Part shown: piece after piece, positions 1 to 5,252 of the stretch | Layout of the letters: each line of letters starts with the position of its first letter | How positions within the stretch are numbered: the stretch's first letter is position 1 | NCBI GenBank assembly: GCA_013330925.1 | Contig: DUHJ01000202.1 | Coordinates: 1 to 5,252 of the forward strand | Reading direction: 5' to 3' | From: Candidatus Poseidoniaceae archaeon | GTDB taxonomy: Archaea; Thermoplasmatota; Poseidoniia; Poseidoniales; Poseidoniaceae | DNA length: 5,252 nucleotides | Program-made: the position numbers and the translations under genes | The notes under the pieces: model-generated | Told to the model about the DNA's origin: nothing | The model's input: the letters and a program-made list of their open reading frames with translations, nothing else | The model's database searches: none

Positions 1-2
1 CG

Positions 3-149
3 CCGATTCCTTCAGAGGCTCATGGCGGGCGCCGATGGCCTGCCGTGACCTTGCACAGCCCTGAGACCCTGGAGAAGGTGGCCGCCCATCCCGAACTTGC
101 GAACCATTCATGGCCGCCGCACTTGCGCTTCCCCGACGGAGGGGCCTGA
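3..149 (+). CDS. C-terminal end of an unidentified upstream protein (partial)
   Basis: An open frame enters from the left edge and ends at TGA 147-149, giving about 48 residues. It reads through segments such as TLHSPETLEKVAAHPEL and ends in HLRFPDGGA. Roughly 70% of its codons end in G or C, like the genes downstream, and the other two forward frames stop earlier (46-48 and 62-64), so I take it as the tail of a real gene. No family could be recognised from this short piece. It overlaps the TTG start of the UbiA gene, or ends one base before a possible ATC start at 151. Genes next to UbiA-type prenyltransferases are often UbiD/UbiX or other quinone enzymes, but nothing visible supports that here. 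It could also be a chance open frame. Confidence 0.5.
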   Translation, partial: PIPSEAHGGRRWPAVTLHSPETLEKVAAHPELANHSWPPHLRFPDGGA

Positions 150-1074
150 CATCGACGTCCGCAGCCTGCTCGAGTTCGTCAAAGTCGAGCACACCCTGTT
201 TTCCCTTCCCTTCGTGCTGATCGGTTACCTCGTTGCCGTGATGCAATTCAACGTCGAACCTGGCATCGACCTGCTCTGGATTCTGTTTGCAGCGGTCGGC
301 GCCCGAGGCTTGGCCATGGCCCTCAACCGCATCATTGACCGGGACATTGACGCCGCCAACCCTCGCACGCAAGGACGCCACCTCGCCTCAGGAAGCATGA
401 GCATGAGGACCGCATGGTCGTTGGCTGCAGGCTTCCTGGTCATGTTGCTCGTCAGCGCAGGTCTGCTCAACCGCGTGGCGCTGATGATGGCCTGGCTGCC
501 CGTCCTGACCTTCGTCGTGTATCCATACATGAAGCGCTTCACGTGGCTGTGCCACTTTTGGCTCGGGCTGTGCTTGGGTTTGGCCCCTGTAGGCGCGTGG
601 GTTGCGGTGGCGGCCGATGTGCACGGTTGGGCCGCCATCACGGGCATGTTTTCCACACGGACCGAATTCCTCTGGGCGCCCAGTGTCCTTCCCATCTCCC
701 TCGGCGTGGCCCTTTGGATCGCGGCCTTTGACATCAACTACGCCCGCATGGACATGGAGAGCGACAAAGCGCAAGGCATCCACTCCTTCCCGGCACGTTT
801 CGATGAGCGTGCGACGACGCGAACCACGGTCCAACTCTCGCTGTTGTGGTTTGCTTGCTTTGCGTTCGCCGACCCGGTGGACAGCATCTGGTTCCTCGCG
901 GCGGCGGGCGTGATGGCGCTGGCCAACGTCATCGTCGTGCTGCGGATGAAGCGTTTCGGCGATTTTCAAACGGTGCTGTTCCGCGTCTCCATGCTGACCG
1001 GTTGGGTGTTGCTCGCCGCGCTTGCCGTGGCTTATGCGACCGAGCCGCCGTGCGATGGGTCTTGCCTGGATTGA
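97..1074 (+). CDS. UbiA-family polyprenyltransferase, 4-hydroxybenzoate/MqnP type
   Basis: Integral membrane enzyme predicted to transfer a polyprenyl chain from its diphosphate to an aromatic acceptor, as in menaquinone or ubiquinone synthesis. Counting from TTG 97 (325 aa), the first Asp-rich motif is NRIIDRDIDAANPRT at 77-91 (N77, D81, D85). The second is YARMDMESD at 215-223 (D219, D223). YPYMKRFTWLCHFWLG at 142-157 fits the aromatic-prenyltransferase branch. The NPRT after motif 1 favours MqnP/UbiA over the archaeal lipid enzyme DGGGP synthase. About nine hydrophobic segments are visible (near 33-50, 58-76, 107-121, 127-144, 150-172, 195-212, 245-258, 263-282, 298-313). Two oddities: the loop at about 174-194 is longer than I recall for the family, and the tail ends in CDGSCLD. 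The start is uncertain. TTG 97 is the first ordinary start codon but gives an untypical N-terminus. ATC 151 (307 aa) has a good SD, fits the family N-terminus and removes a 53-base overlap. Confidence 0.88.
   Translation: MRTIHGRRTCASPTEGPDIDVRSLLEFVKVEHTLFSLPFVLIGYLVAVMQFNVEPGIDLLWILFAAVGARGLAMALNRIIDRDIDAANPRTQGRHLASGSMSMRTAWSLAAGFLVMLLVSAGLLNRVALMMAWLPVLTFVVYPYMKRFTWLCHFWLGLCLGLAPVGAWVAVAADVHGWAAITGMFSTRTEFLWAPSVLPISLGVALWIAAFDINYARMDMESDKAQGIHSFPARFDERATTRTTVQLSLLWFACFAFADPVDSIWFLAAAGVMALANVIVVLRMKRFGDFQTVLFRVSMLTGWVLLAALAVAYATEPPCDGSCLD
138..144 (+). promoter_or_regulatory. Strong Shine-Dalgarno motif before the UbiA gene
   Basis: GGAGGGG lies just before the stop of the upstream partial gene. 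The core GGAGG (138-142) is followed by 8 bases and then ATC at 151, which is in frame with the UbiA protein. No ATG, GTG or TTG is available at this distance. The motif therefore either drives a rare ATC start or is coincidental to a TTG start at 97. Confidence 0.5.
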
Positions 1075-1126
1075 GGTGAACCTCTGGAGCGGATTGCTCA
1101 AGTGCTGCAAGGTCACGCTTCGACGC

Positions 1127-1525
1127 ATGAATCCGATGCTGACGGCCCTGCTGGAGTTCAATCAGGCCTTCGAGATCCCGAAGTTGGACGCGCCAGGACT
1201 TGGCCCGGAGGACTTGGCCGAACTGCGCGTCAAGCTCCTGCGTGAAGAAGTGGAGGAATACGCCCAAGCCTTGGCAGACGGTGATTTGGTCGAAGTCCTC
1301 GACGCGCTGGCGGACATCGGCTACATCCTCGCGGGCTCGGTCATCAACCACGGCCTGCATCACCTCTACGACGAGGCCTTCGCCGAAGTCCATCGTTCGA
1401 ACATGGCCAAACTGGTGGACGGAAAGGTCCTCCGCAGAGAGGACGGGAAAGTCATGAAGCCCGAAGGCTGGACGCCCCCCGAACTTGGGGCCATCCTCTC
1501 CAAGCACACGGAGGAACAGGCGTGA
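1127..1525 (+). CDS. MazG/PRA-PH-like nucleotide pyrophosphohydrolase
   Basis: A 132-residue all-alpha protein of the MazG/phosphoribosyl-ATP pyrophosphohydrolase-like fold. Such enzymes cleave NTPs or related nucleotides to the monophosphate and pyrophosphate using Mg2+. The metal-binding signature is visible: REEVEE at 39-44 (E40, E41, E44) followed by EVLDALAD at 56-63 (E56, D59, D63). The later segment AEVHRSNMAKL (86-96), then a basic turn (LRREDGKVMKP) and a PP motif, is typical of the small single-domain versions. I chose ATG 1127 because it gives MNPMLTALLEFNQAF, the usual N-terminus. An ATG at 1136 is possible, and an in-frame ATG at 1055 would overlap the prenyltransferase gene. No strong SD precedes 1127. 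The substrate cannot be read from the sequence. It may be nucleotide-pool cleaning; histidine synthesis (HisE) is less likely because no his genes are nearby. Its stop overlaps the next gene's start. Confidence 0.85.
   Translation: MNPMLTALLEFNQAFEIPKLDAPGLGPEDLAELRVKLLREEVEEYAQALADGDLVEVLDALADIGYILAGSVINHGLHHLYDEAFAEVHRSNMAKLVDGKVLRREDGKVMKPEGWTPPELGAILSKHTEEQA
1510..1514 (+). promoter_or_regulatory. Shine-Dalgarno motif for the SDR gene
   Basis: GGAGG sits 7 bases before GTG 1522, inside the end of the MazG-like gene. It supports GTG as the true start and shows that SD-led initiation is used in this genome. With the GTGA overlap it suggests translational coupling of the two genes. Confidence 0.75.
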
Positions 1526-2253
1526 GCCGCCCCGTGGCCTTGGTCACTGGTGGAGGCCGCGGCATCGGTGCAGCGGTCTGTAAGCGGTTGGCAAAGGATG
1601 GATTCGACGTCCTGCTCACCTACACGACGTCGTCCCGTCCGGCCGAGTTTGTCGTTGACGCCATCCGAGAATCGGGTGGTGATGCCTTGGCGGTCAAGAT
1701 CGATTGTGCAGCAGAGGACGAAGTGGCCTTGCTGGCCAGCCACCCGTGGATGGCCCGCACCGTGCAGGCCTTGGTGTTGAACCATGGAAGGTACGACCGG
1801 GTTCCGGCCAGTGACCTCGACCTCGCACAACTGGATCGGACCATGAACGTGAATTTCCGTGGCGCCTTCCTCGTCTGGGCGGCGGTTCAACCCCATCTTT
1901 CCGACGGCGCCCGAATCGTCGTGGTCGGCTCACAACTTGGCACACGAGGGTCCCCGCATGGCGCCGATTACAGCGCGTCCAAAGCAGCCCTGCAAGCATG
2001 GGCACGCTCGCTCGCCCAAGAAGCGGGTCCGAGAGGGCAACGTGTCAACGTGCTTGCACCTGGCTACGTCGACACGGACCTGCTCGCCGCCGATACCCCC
2101 CAGAAGCGTGAAACACGCGAGGCGGAAGTGCCCTTGCGTCGCCTTGGTTCTCCCGAAGACATGGCGGGAGCGGTGTCCTTCCTCATCGGCGACGACAGCG
2201 CCTACATGACCGGTGCCGTGCTCCACGTGAACGGTGGGCTGTACCTTCCCTGA
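1522..2253 (+). CDS. FabG-like short-chain dehydrogenase/reductase
   Basis: A 243-residue classical SDR, the usual length for FabG-type NAD(P)H-dependent carbonyl reductases, predicted cytosolic. The Rossmann nucleotide loop TGGGRGIG is at 9-16; R13 suggests NADPH preference, by analogy with FabG. The catalytic set is present: N111 in NFRG, S137 in VVGSQLG, and Y150/K154 in YSASK. PGYVDTDL (180-187) and the C-terminal MTGAVLHVNGG complete the family pattern. The structural motif normally written NNAG is here LNHG (86-89), with His in place of Ala. GTG 1522 follows GGAGG by 7 bases and overlaps the previous TGA as GTGA, so it is probably co-translated with the MazG-like protein. The substrate is unknown. 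3-oxoacyl reduction is possible, but many SDRs that look like this act on sugars, alcohols or cofactors, so I give no gene symbol. Confidence 0.9.
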   Translation: MSRPVALVTGGGRGIGAAVCKRLAKDGFDVLLTYTTSSRPAEFVVDAIRESGGDALAVKIDCAAEDEVALLASHPWMARTVQALVLNHGRYDRVPASDLDLAQLDRTMNVNFRGAFLVWAAVQPHLSDGARIVVVGSQLGTRGSPHGADYSASKAALQAWARSLAQEAGPRGQRVNVLAPGYVDTDLLAADTPQKRETREAEVPLRRLGSPEDMAGAVSFLIGDDSAYMTGAVLHVNGGLYLP

Positions 2254-2269
2254 ACCCCACAAGGGTTCA
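2251..2269 (+). repeat. 7-bp inverted repeat (hairpin) on the SDR stop codon
   Basis: TGAACCC (2251-2257), loop CACAA (2258-2262) and GGGTTCA (2263-2269) form a perfect stem. Its first three bases are the stop codon of the dehydrogenase gene. It fills the first half of the 41-base gap before uvrB. No T-run follows, so it is not a typical terminator. It could mark an mRNA 3' end, act as a processing site, or be chance. Confidence 0.5.
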
Positions 2270-2294
2270 AACCGGCGCCCGACCGCCATGAAGC

Positions 2295-4715
2295 GTGGTC
2301 GACGAATGGGACGACGACGGGTCCTTCGAGGCCCGTGCCAACCTCGACGTGGGCGAGGTGGACCTTCAGGAACGGGACCCCTTTGACCTCTCACGAGCGC
2401 TCGAAGGCGCTTCGTTGGAACACCTGAGTCCTGACGTGAGCCGCTTTCGCCTTCATTCCGAACATGCACCGGCGGGCGATCAACCCGAAGCAATCGAACA
2501 ACTCGTGCAGCAAATCGAGGGAGGGCAAGAGCGCTGTGTGCTGCTTGGCGTGACCGGCTCAGGCAAGACCTTCGCCATGGCCAACGTCATCGAACGGCTC
2601 AACCTCCCAACGTTGATCATCTCGCACAACAAGACGCTTGCTCGGCAATTGCACCACGAGATTGCCGGCTATTTCCCTGAAAACGCCGTTGAATACTTCG
2701 TTTCACACTACGACTACTACCAACCCGAAGCCTACCTGCCCAAGCGAGACCTGTACATCGACAAGGAGCTCTCCATCAACGAGCGAATCGAACAGGAGCG
2801 CTTCTCCGCAGTCGCAAGTTTGGTCTCACGCCCAGATTGTGTCATCGTCTCCTCCGTGTCGTGCATTTACGGCCTCAATCCGCCCGAAACCTTCCTGGAG
2901 CACCACCTCAGGGTGCACGTGGGCCAGGCCATCGAACCGCAGGACTTGATGCGGGCTTTGGTCGGGCTGCAGTACGCCCGCACCAACACCGACCTCGAAC
3001 GCGGCCAAGCCCGCTTGCGTGGCGAAGTGCTTGACGTATGGATGCCGAGCCGCGACGATCCACTTCGCATTCGATTCGACTTCGATGGCGTCATCGCCGT
3101 CTCCGTGTGCGATCCGGTCAGTTGGGAGGTGCTCGACGCCTTGGAAGAGGCTTGGATTCACCCGAAGGAGTTCTTCATGACCAGCCCGGAGCGGTTCGAA
3201 ATCGCGCTTGAGCGGATTGAAAGCGAACTGAACGACCGGCTGCGGTACTTCGACGGAACGAAAGAGCAGGTGAAGCGCCATCGCTTGGAACAACGCACAG
3301 AGTACGACCTTGAGATGCTGCGGGAAGTCGGACACTGTTTGGCCATCGAGAATTACTCACGGCATTTCGACGGCCGTGAAGCAGGCGAACGACCGTATTG
3401 TTTGCTCGACTTCTTTGCGGCCTGCGCGCGTCAATTCCATGGCGACCCCACCCGTTTCCTGGTCATCATGGACGAGTCGCACGTGACCCTCCCGCAAGTA
3501 GGAGGCATGTACCACGGGGACAGGGCACGCAAAGAGAACCTCATTGAGCACGGCTTCCGATTGCCTTCGGCCGCGGACAACCGGCCGCTGAAAATTCCAG
3601 AATTCCAAGGCCTTGTCCCGCAAATGGTCTACGTCTCTGCAACACCGGGCGAGCGCGAATTGCGGCACCTGTGTGAGGTGACCGGTCAACCGGTGCCTGA
3701 AGGCCTGCTTCACGTCGCTTCCAGGGGCGGCGCTGGGCCCGCGGACGTGGCCAAGAAAATCCAGGGCTCGCCGTCGATGTACGAAATGCTGCAAACGATT
3801 GACCACTTGCCACGCATGGAAATTCGACCGACGGGCTTGTTGGATCCGGGCATTGAAGTTCGACCCACTGAAGGGCAAGTGGCCGACTTGCTCTCAGAAA
3901 TCAACGCCAGAATCGACCGTGGGGAGCGGACCTTGGTGACCGTCCTGACGATCAAATTCGCCGAAGAGGTCGCCGCATACCTCAGCCGAATGGGCGTGAA
4001 GGCGCACCACCTCCACTCGGAAATCGACACCATCGAACGCACCGAGATCATCAACGCGTTGCGCTTGGGCCTCATTGACGTCATTGTCGGCATCAACCTG
4101 CTCCGAGAGGGATTGGACATTCCTGAGGTCAGCTTGGTGGCGATTTTCGACGCGGACCGTCAGGGCTTCCTTCGCAACGAGCGATCGCTCTTGCAAACCA
4201 TCGGGCGTGCTGCGCGAAACGCCAACGGATCCGTCCTTCTCTACGCCGACAGCGTTTCGCCTGCCATGACCGGAGCCATCCGCCAAACCTTGGAACGTCG
4301 CCAGCGGCAACACGAGGACAACGAACGGCGTGGCATTGTACCCCGCACCATCGTCAAGGCCCTTCCACAAATGGGCCAAGAATCGGAGGGCCTCCTCGAA
4401 GGCACCACCACCTCCCGTGGTGGGAAACGTTTGGTGGCGAAGCGTGGTGGGCGTGCAGACGGCCCTGCTGCGGCCTTTTTGCCAAGCAACAACACGGCGG
4501 ACAGTGACCAGCGTATTCCAATTGAAAATTCAATTTCTCAATTGGAACATGACGAAGATTTTCCCACCTCAAAGGAAGCCTTGGTCGACCTGGCCGCTGA
4601 ATTCAAAGCAGCGATGGAAGACGCTGCACGGGCCCTTGATTTCGAAGAGGCCGCTCGGCTCCGTGACCGGTTGATGACGATCCGTGACCGGCTCGATGGC
4701 GCAGGGATTGATTGA
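2295..4715 (+). CDS. uvrB: UvrB, excinuclease ABC subunit B, with extra segments
   Basis: DNA-damage-verifying helicase subunit of UvrABC nucleotide excision repair; it is loaded by UvrA and recruits UvrC. Numbered from GTG 2295 (806 aa): Q-motif region PAGDQPEAI (59-67); Walker A GVTGSGKT (85-92); damage-probing beta-hairpin SHYDYYQPEAYLP (137-149); UvrA-binding domain about 190-285; DESH (393-396); SAT (448-450); RPTGLLDP (511-518); GINLLREGLDIP (599-610); QTIGRAARN (634-642); and a C-terminal UVR motif (about 758-800) for UvrC or UvrB contact. It is about 130 residues longer than E. coli UvrB (673 aa). The extra length is an acidic N-terminal extension of about 48 residues, about 9 before DESH, about 42 between SATPG and RPTGL, and a long polar linker (about 682-757). 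GTG 2295 follows an in-frame stop at 2289; GTG 2436 would give a family-like start. Neither has a clear SD. No frameshift or lost catalytic motif is seen. Confidence 0.97.
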   Translation: MVDEWDDDGSFEARANLDVGEVDLQERDPFDLSRALEGASLEHLSPDVSRFRLHSEHAPAGDQPEAIEQLVQQIEGGQERCVLLGVTGSGKTFAMANVIERLNLPTLIISHNKTLARQLHHEIAGYFPENAVEYFVSHYDYYQPEAYLPKRDLYIDKELSINERIEQERFSAVASLVSRPDCVIVSSVSCIYGLNPPETFLEHHLRVHVGQAIEPQDLMRALVGLQYARTNTDLERGQARLRGEVLDVWMPSRDDPLRIRFDFDGVIAVSVCDPVSWEVLDALEEAWIHPKEFFMTSPERFEIALERIESELNDRLRYFDGTKEQVKRHRLEQRTEYDLEMLREVGHCLAIENYSRHFDGREAGERPYCLLDFFAACARQFHGDPTRFLVIMDESHVTLPQVGGMYHGDRARKENLIEHGFRLPSAADNRPLKIPEFQGLVPQMVYVSATPGERELRHLCEVTGQPVPEGLLHVASRGGAGPADVAKKIQGSPSMYEMLQTIDHLPRMEIRPTGLLDPGIEVRPTEGQVADLLSEINARIDRGERTLVTVLTIKFAEEVAAYLSRMGVKAHHLHSEIDTIERTEIINALRLGLIDVIVGINLLREGLDIPEVSLVAIFDADRQGFLRNERSLLQTIGRAARNANGSVLLYADSVSPAMTGAIRQTLERRQRQHEDNERRGIVPRTIVKALPQMGQESEGLLEGTTTSRGGKRLVAKRGGRADGPAAAFLPSNNTADSDQRIPIENSISQLEHDEDFPTSKEALVDLAAEFKAAMEDAARALDFEEAARLRDRLMTIRDRLDGAGID
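4405..4423 (+). repeat. 7-bp inverted repeat within uvrB
   Basis: CCACCAC (4405-4411) and GTGGTGG (4417-4423) flank a 5-base spacer, CTCCC. It lies in the low-complexity linker of UvrB, encoding Thr-rich then Gly-rich residues, so it may be only a by-product of codon use. Confidence 0.3.
4516..4547 (+). repeat. Perfect 10-bp inverted repeat in an AT-rich patch of uvrB
   Basis: TTCCAATTGA (4516-4525) and TCAATTGGAA (4538-4547) are exact reverse complements separated by 12 AT-rich bases. The patch is clearly richer in A/T than the surrounding gene. It encodes IPIENSISQLE in the linker just before the UVR motif. Confidence 0.55.
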
Positions 4716-4729
4716 AAACGGGCACAGTC

Positions 4730-4733
4730 GAGG
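4730..4733 (+). promoter_or_regulatory. Shine-Dalgarno motif for the deoxyhypusine synthase gene
   Basis: GAGG lies 7 bases before ATG 4741, the same spacing as at the SDR gene. It supports ATG 4741 over the in-frame TTG at 4708, which would lie inside the end of uvrB. Confidence 0.55.
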
Positions 4734-4740
4734 CCGAAAC

Positions 4741-5252
4741 ATGGCCATTGACCCAGACCAGTTCGACGTGCCCGTGGTCGATTACGACTTTTCGAACGCC
4801 ACCTCACCGAAGGGGCTGCTCGACCAAATGGCCTCAGCAGGCGGCTTCACGGCCACGAAACTGGCGATGGCCCGAGACATCCTTCGCGACATGGACCATG
4901 CCTTGAGCGAAGCCGATCACGACCCAGCACAGATGCTGAACTGGCTGTCCTTCCCCGCATGCTTGTGCGCGACCGGAACCCGCGGATTCTTCGTGGAAGC
5001 CTTGCGCAGGAAGATGTTCAACGTGGTCTCAACGACCTGCGGTACGCTCGATCATGACATCGCGCGAGCGCATGCAGCGTATTACCACGGTGCCTTCGAA
5101 TTGGACGACATCGAGCTTGGTGAGCACGATCTGATGCGCTTGGGCAACGTCATCGTCCCAACCTCCTCGTACGGTGAGATCATCGAATCTGTGGTCATGC
5201 CTGCGCTCGAGGACATCCGCAAGGAGCGGCTTGAGCAGACCGGCTTGACCGG
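4741..5252 (+). CDS. Deoxyhypusine synthase family protein (N-terminal part)
   Basis: Predicted to transfer the aminobutyl group of spermidine to a lysine of translation factor aIF5A, an NAD-dependent first step of hypusine formation. The open frame runs off the window after 170 codons, about half the usual 310-370 residues. Family features: SAGGFTATKLAMARDIL (32-48), matching the helix written GFQA in relatives; the core segment LSFPACLCATGTRGFF (69-84); VVSTTCGTLDHDIA (95-108), the NAD-site strand and loop; YYHGAFELDD (114-123); and LMRLGNVIVPTSSYGEII (131-148). The TTCGTLDHD form is one I associate with archaeal members. The C-terminal half, with the catalytic lysine region, lies outside the window, so activity cannot be judged; divergent homologues acting on other substrates (homospermidine synthase, agmatine-using relatives) remain possible. 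ATG 4741 has a GAGG 7 bases upstream and lies 25 bases after uvrB, so co-transcription is likely. Confidence 0.88.
   Translation, partial: MAIDPDQFDVPVVDYDFSNATSPKGLLDQMASAGGFTATKLAMARDILRDMDHALSEADHDPAQMLNWLSFPACLCATGTRGFFVEALRRKMFNVVSTTCGTLDHDIARAHAAYYHGAFELDDIELGEHDLMRLGNVIVPTSSYGEIIESVVMPALEDIRKERLEQTGLT

Noticed and set aside
1073..1084. GAGGTGAACCTC palindrome at the end of the prenyltransferase gene
   Set aside because: The stem is only 4 bp with a tetraloop and no T-run follows; too weak to call a terminator.
388..1161. Long reverse-strand open frame of about 257 codons
   Set aside because: It lies opposite the UbiA gene, whose motifs are unmistakable. The protein is rich in His, Arg and Gln, typical of antisense shadows in GC-rich DNA, and no family is recognisable.
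2254..2294. TATA/BRE promoter for uvrB
   Set aside because: The gap is GC-rich, with no AT-rich box at a suitable distance from either GTG start.
2288..2330. ATG at 2288 with an Arg-rich reading (MKRGRRMGRRR)
   Set aside because: It is out of frame with uvrB and would need a frameshift; no SD precedes it, and the basic run is probably a shadow of the acidic GAC codons in the UvrB frame.
4405..4423. CCACCAC/GTGGTGG hairpin as a regulatory element
   Set aside because: It falls in a stretch of repeated Thr and Gly codons, where such symmetry arises easily; kept only as a low-confidence repeat.
1..5252. CRISPR arrays, tRNA/rRNA genes, insertion sequences, toxin-antitoxin or defence genes
   Set aside because: No repeat-spacer pattern, RNA gene signature, transposase or terminal repeats were seen; nearly all bases belong to the six genes described.

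Overview
The window is a compact, GC-rich stretch with every gene on the + strand. It looks archaeal. The last gene is a deoxyhypusine synthase-type protein, an archaeal/eukaryotic function (modification of translation factor aIF5A), while uvrB is a bacterial-type gene that some archaea have acquired. This combination, the menaquinone-type UbiA prenyltransferase and the dense packing would suit a marine euryarchaeon such as Candidatus Poseidoniales (Marine Group II). That placement is inference from gene content; there is no rRNA or other marker here to prove it.

Layout: (1) 3-149, the C-terminal end of an unidentified upstream protein. (2) 97/151-1074, a UbiA-family polyprenyltransferase of the 4-hydroxybenzoate/MqnP type, overlapping or abutting gene 1. 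(3) 1127-1525, a small MazG/PRA-PH-like NTP pyrophosphohydrolase. (4) 1522-2253, a FabG-like short-chain dehydrogenase/reductase whose GTG start overlaps the previous stop (GTGA). (5) 2295-4715, a long UvrB, the damage-verifying helicase subunit of UvrABC excision repair. (6) 4741 to the window edge, the N-terminal half of a deoxyhypusine synthase. Intergenic gaps are only 52, 41 and 25 bases, and no gap exceeds 300 bases. I saw no convincing TATA box or T-rich terminator, so the genes may be read as one or two transcripts.

The genes do not form one pathway. They cover quinone prenylation, nucleotide housekeeping, an oxidoreductase step, DNA repair and translation-factor modification. The clearest functional link is the translational coupling of the MazG-like gene to the dehydrogenase. 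Shine-Dalgarno motifs 7 bases before the dehydrogenase and deoxyhypusine synthase starts show that at least some genes here use SD-led initiation.

I found no evidence of a new defence, mobile or regulatory system. The points worth a second look are: a possible ATC start codon for the UbiA gene behind a textbook GGAGG; a roughly 42-residue insertion in the UvrB helicase core plus an N-terminal extension with an alternative start; a 7-bp hairpin built on the dehydrogenase stop codon; and a perfect 10-bp inverted repeat in an AT-rich patch inside uvrB.
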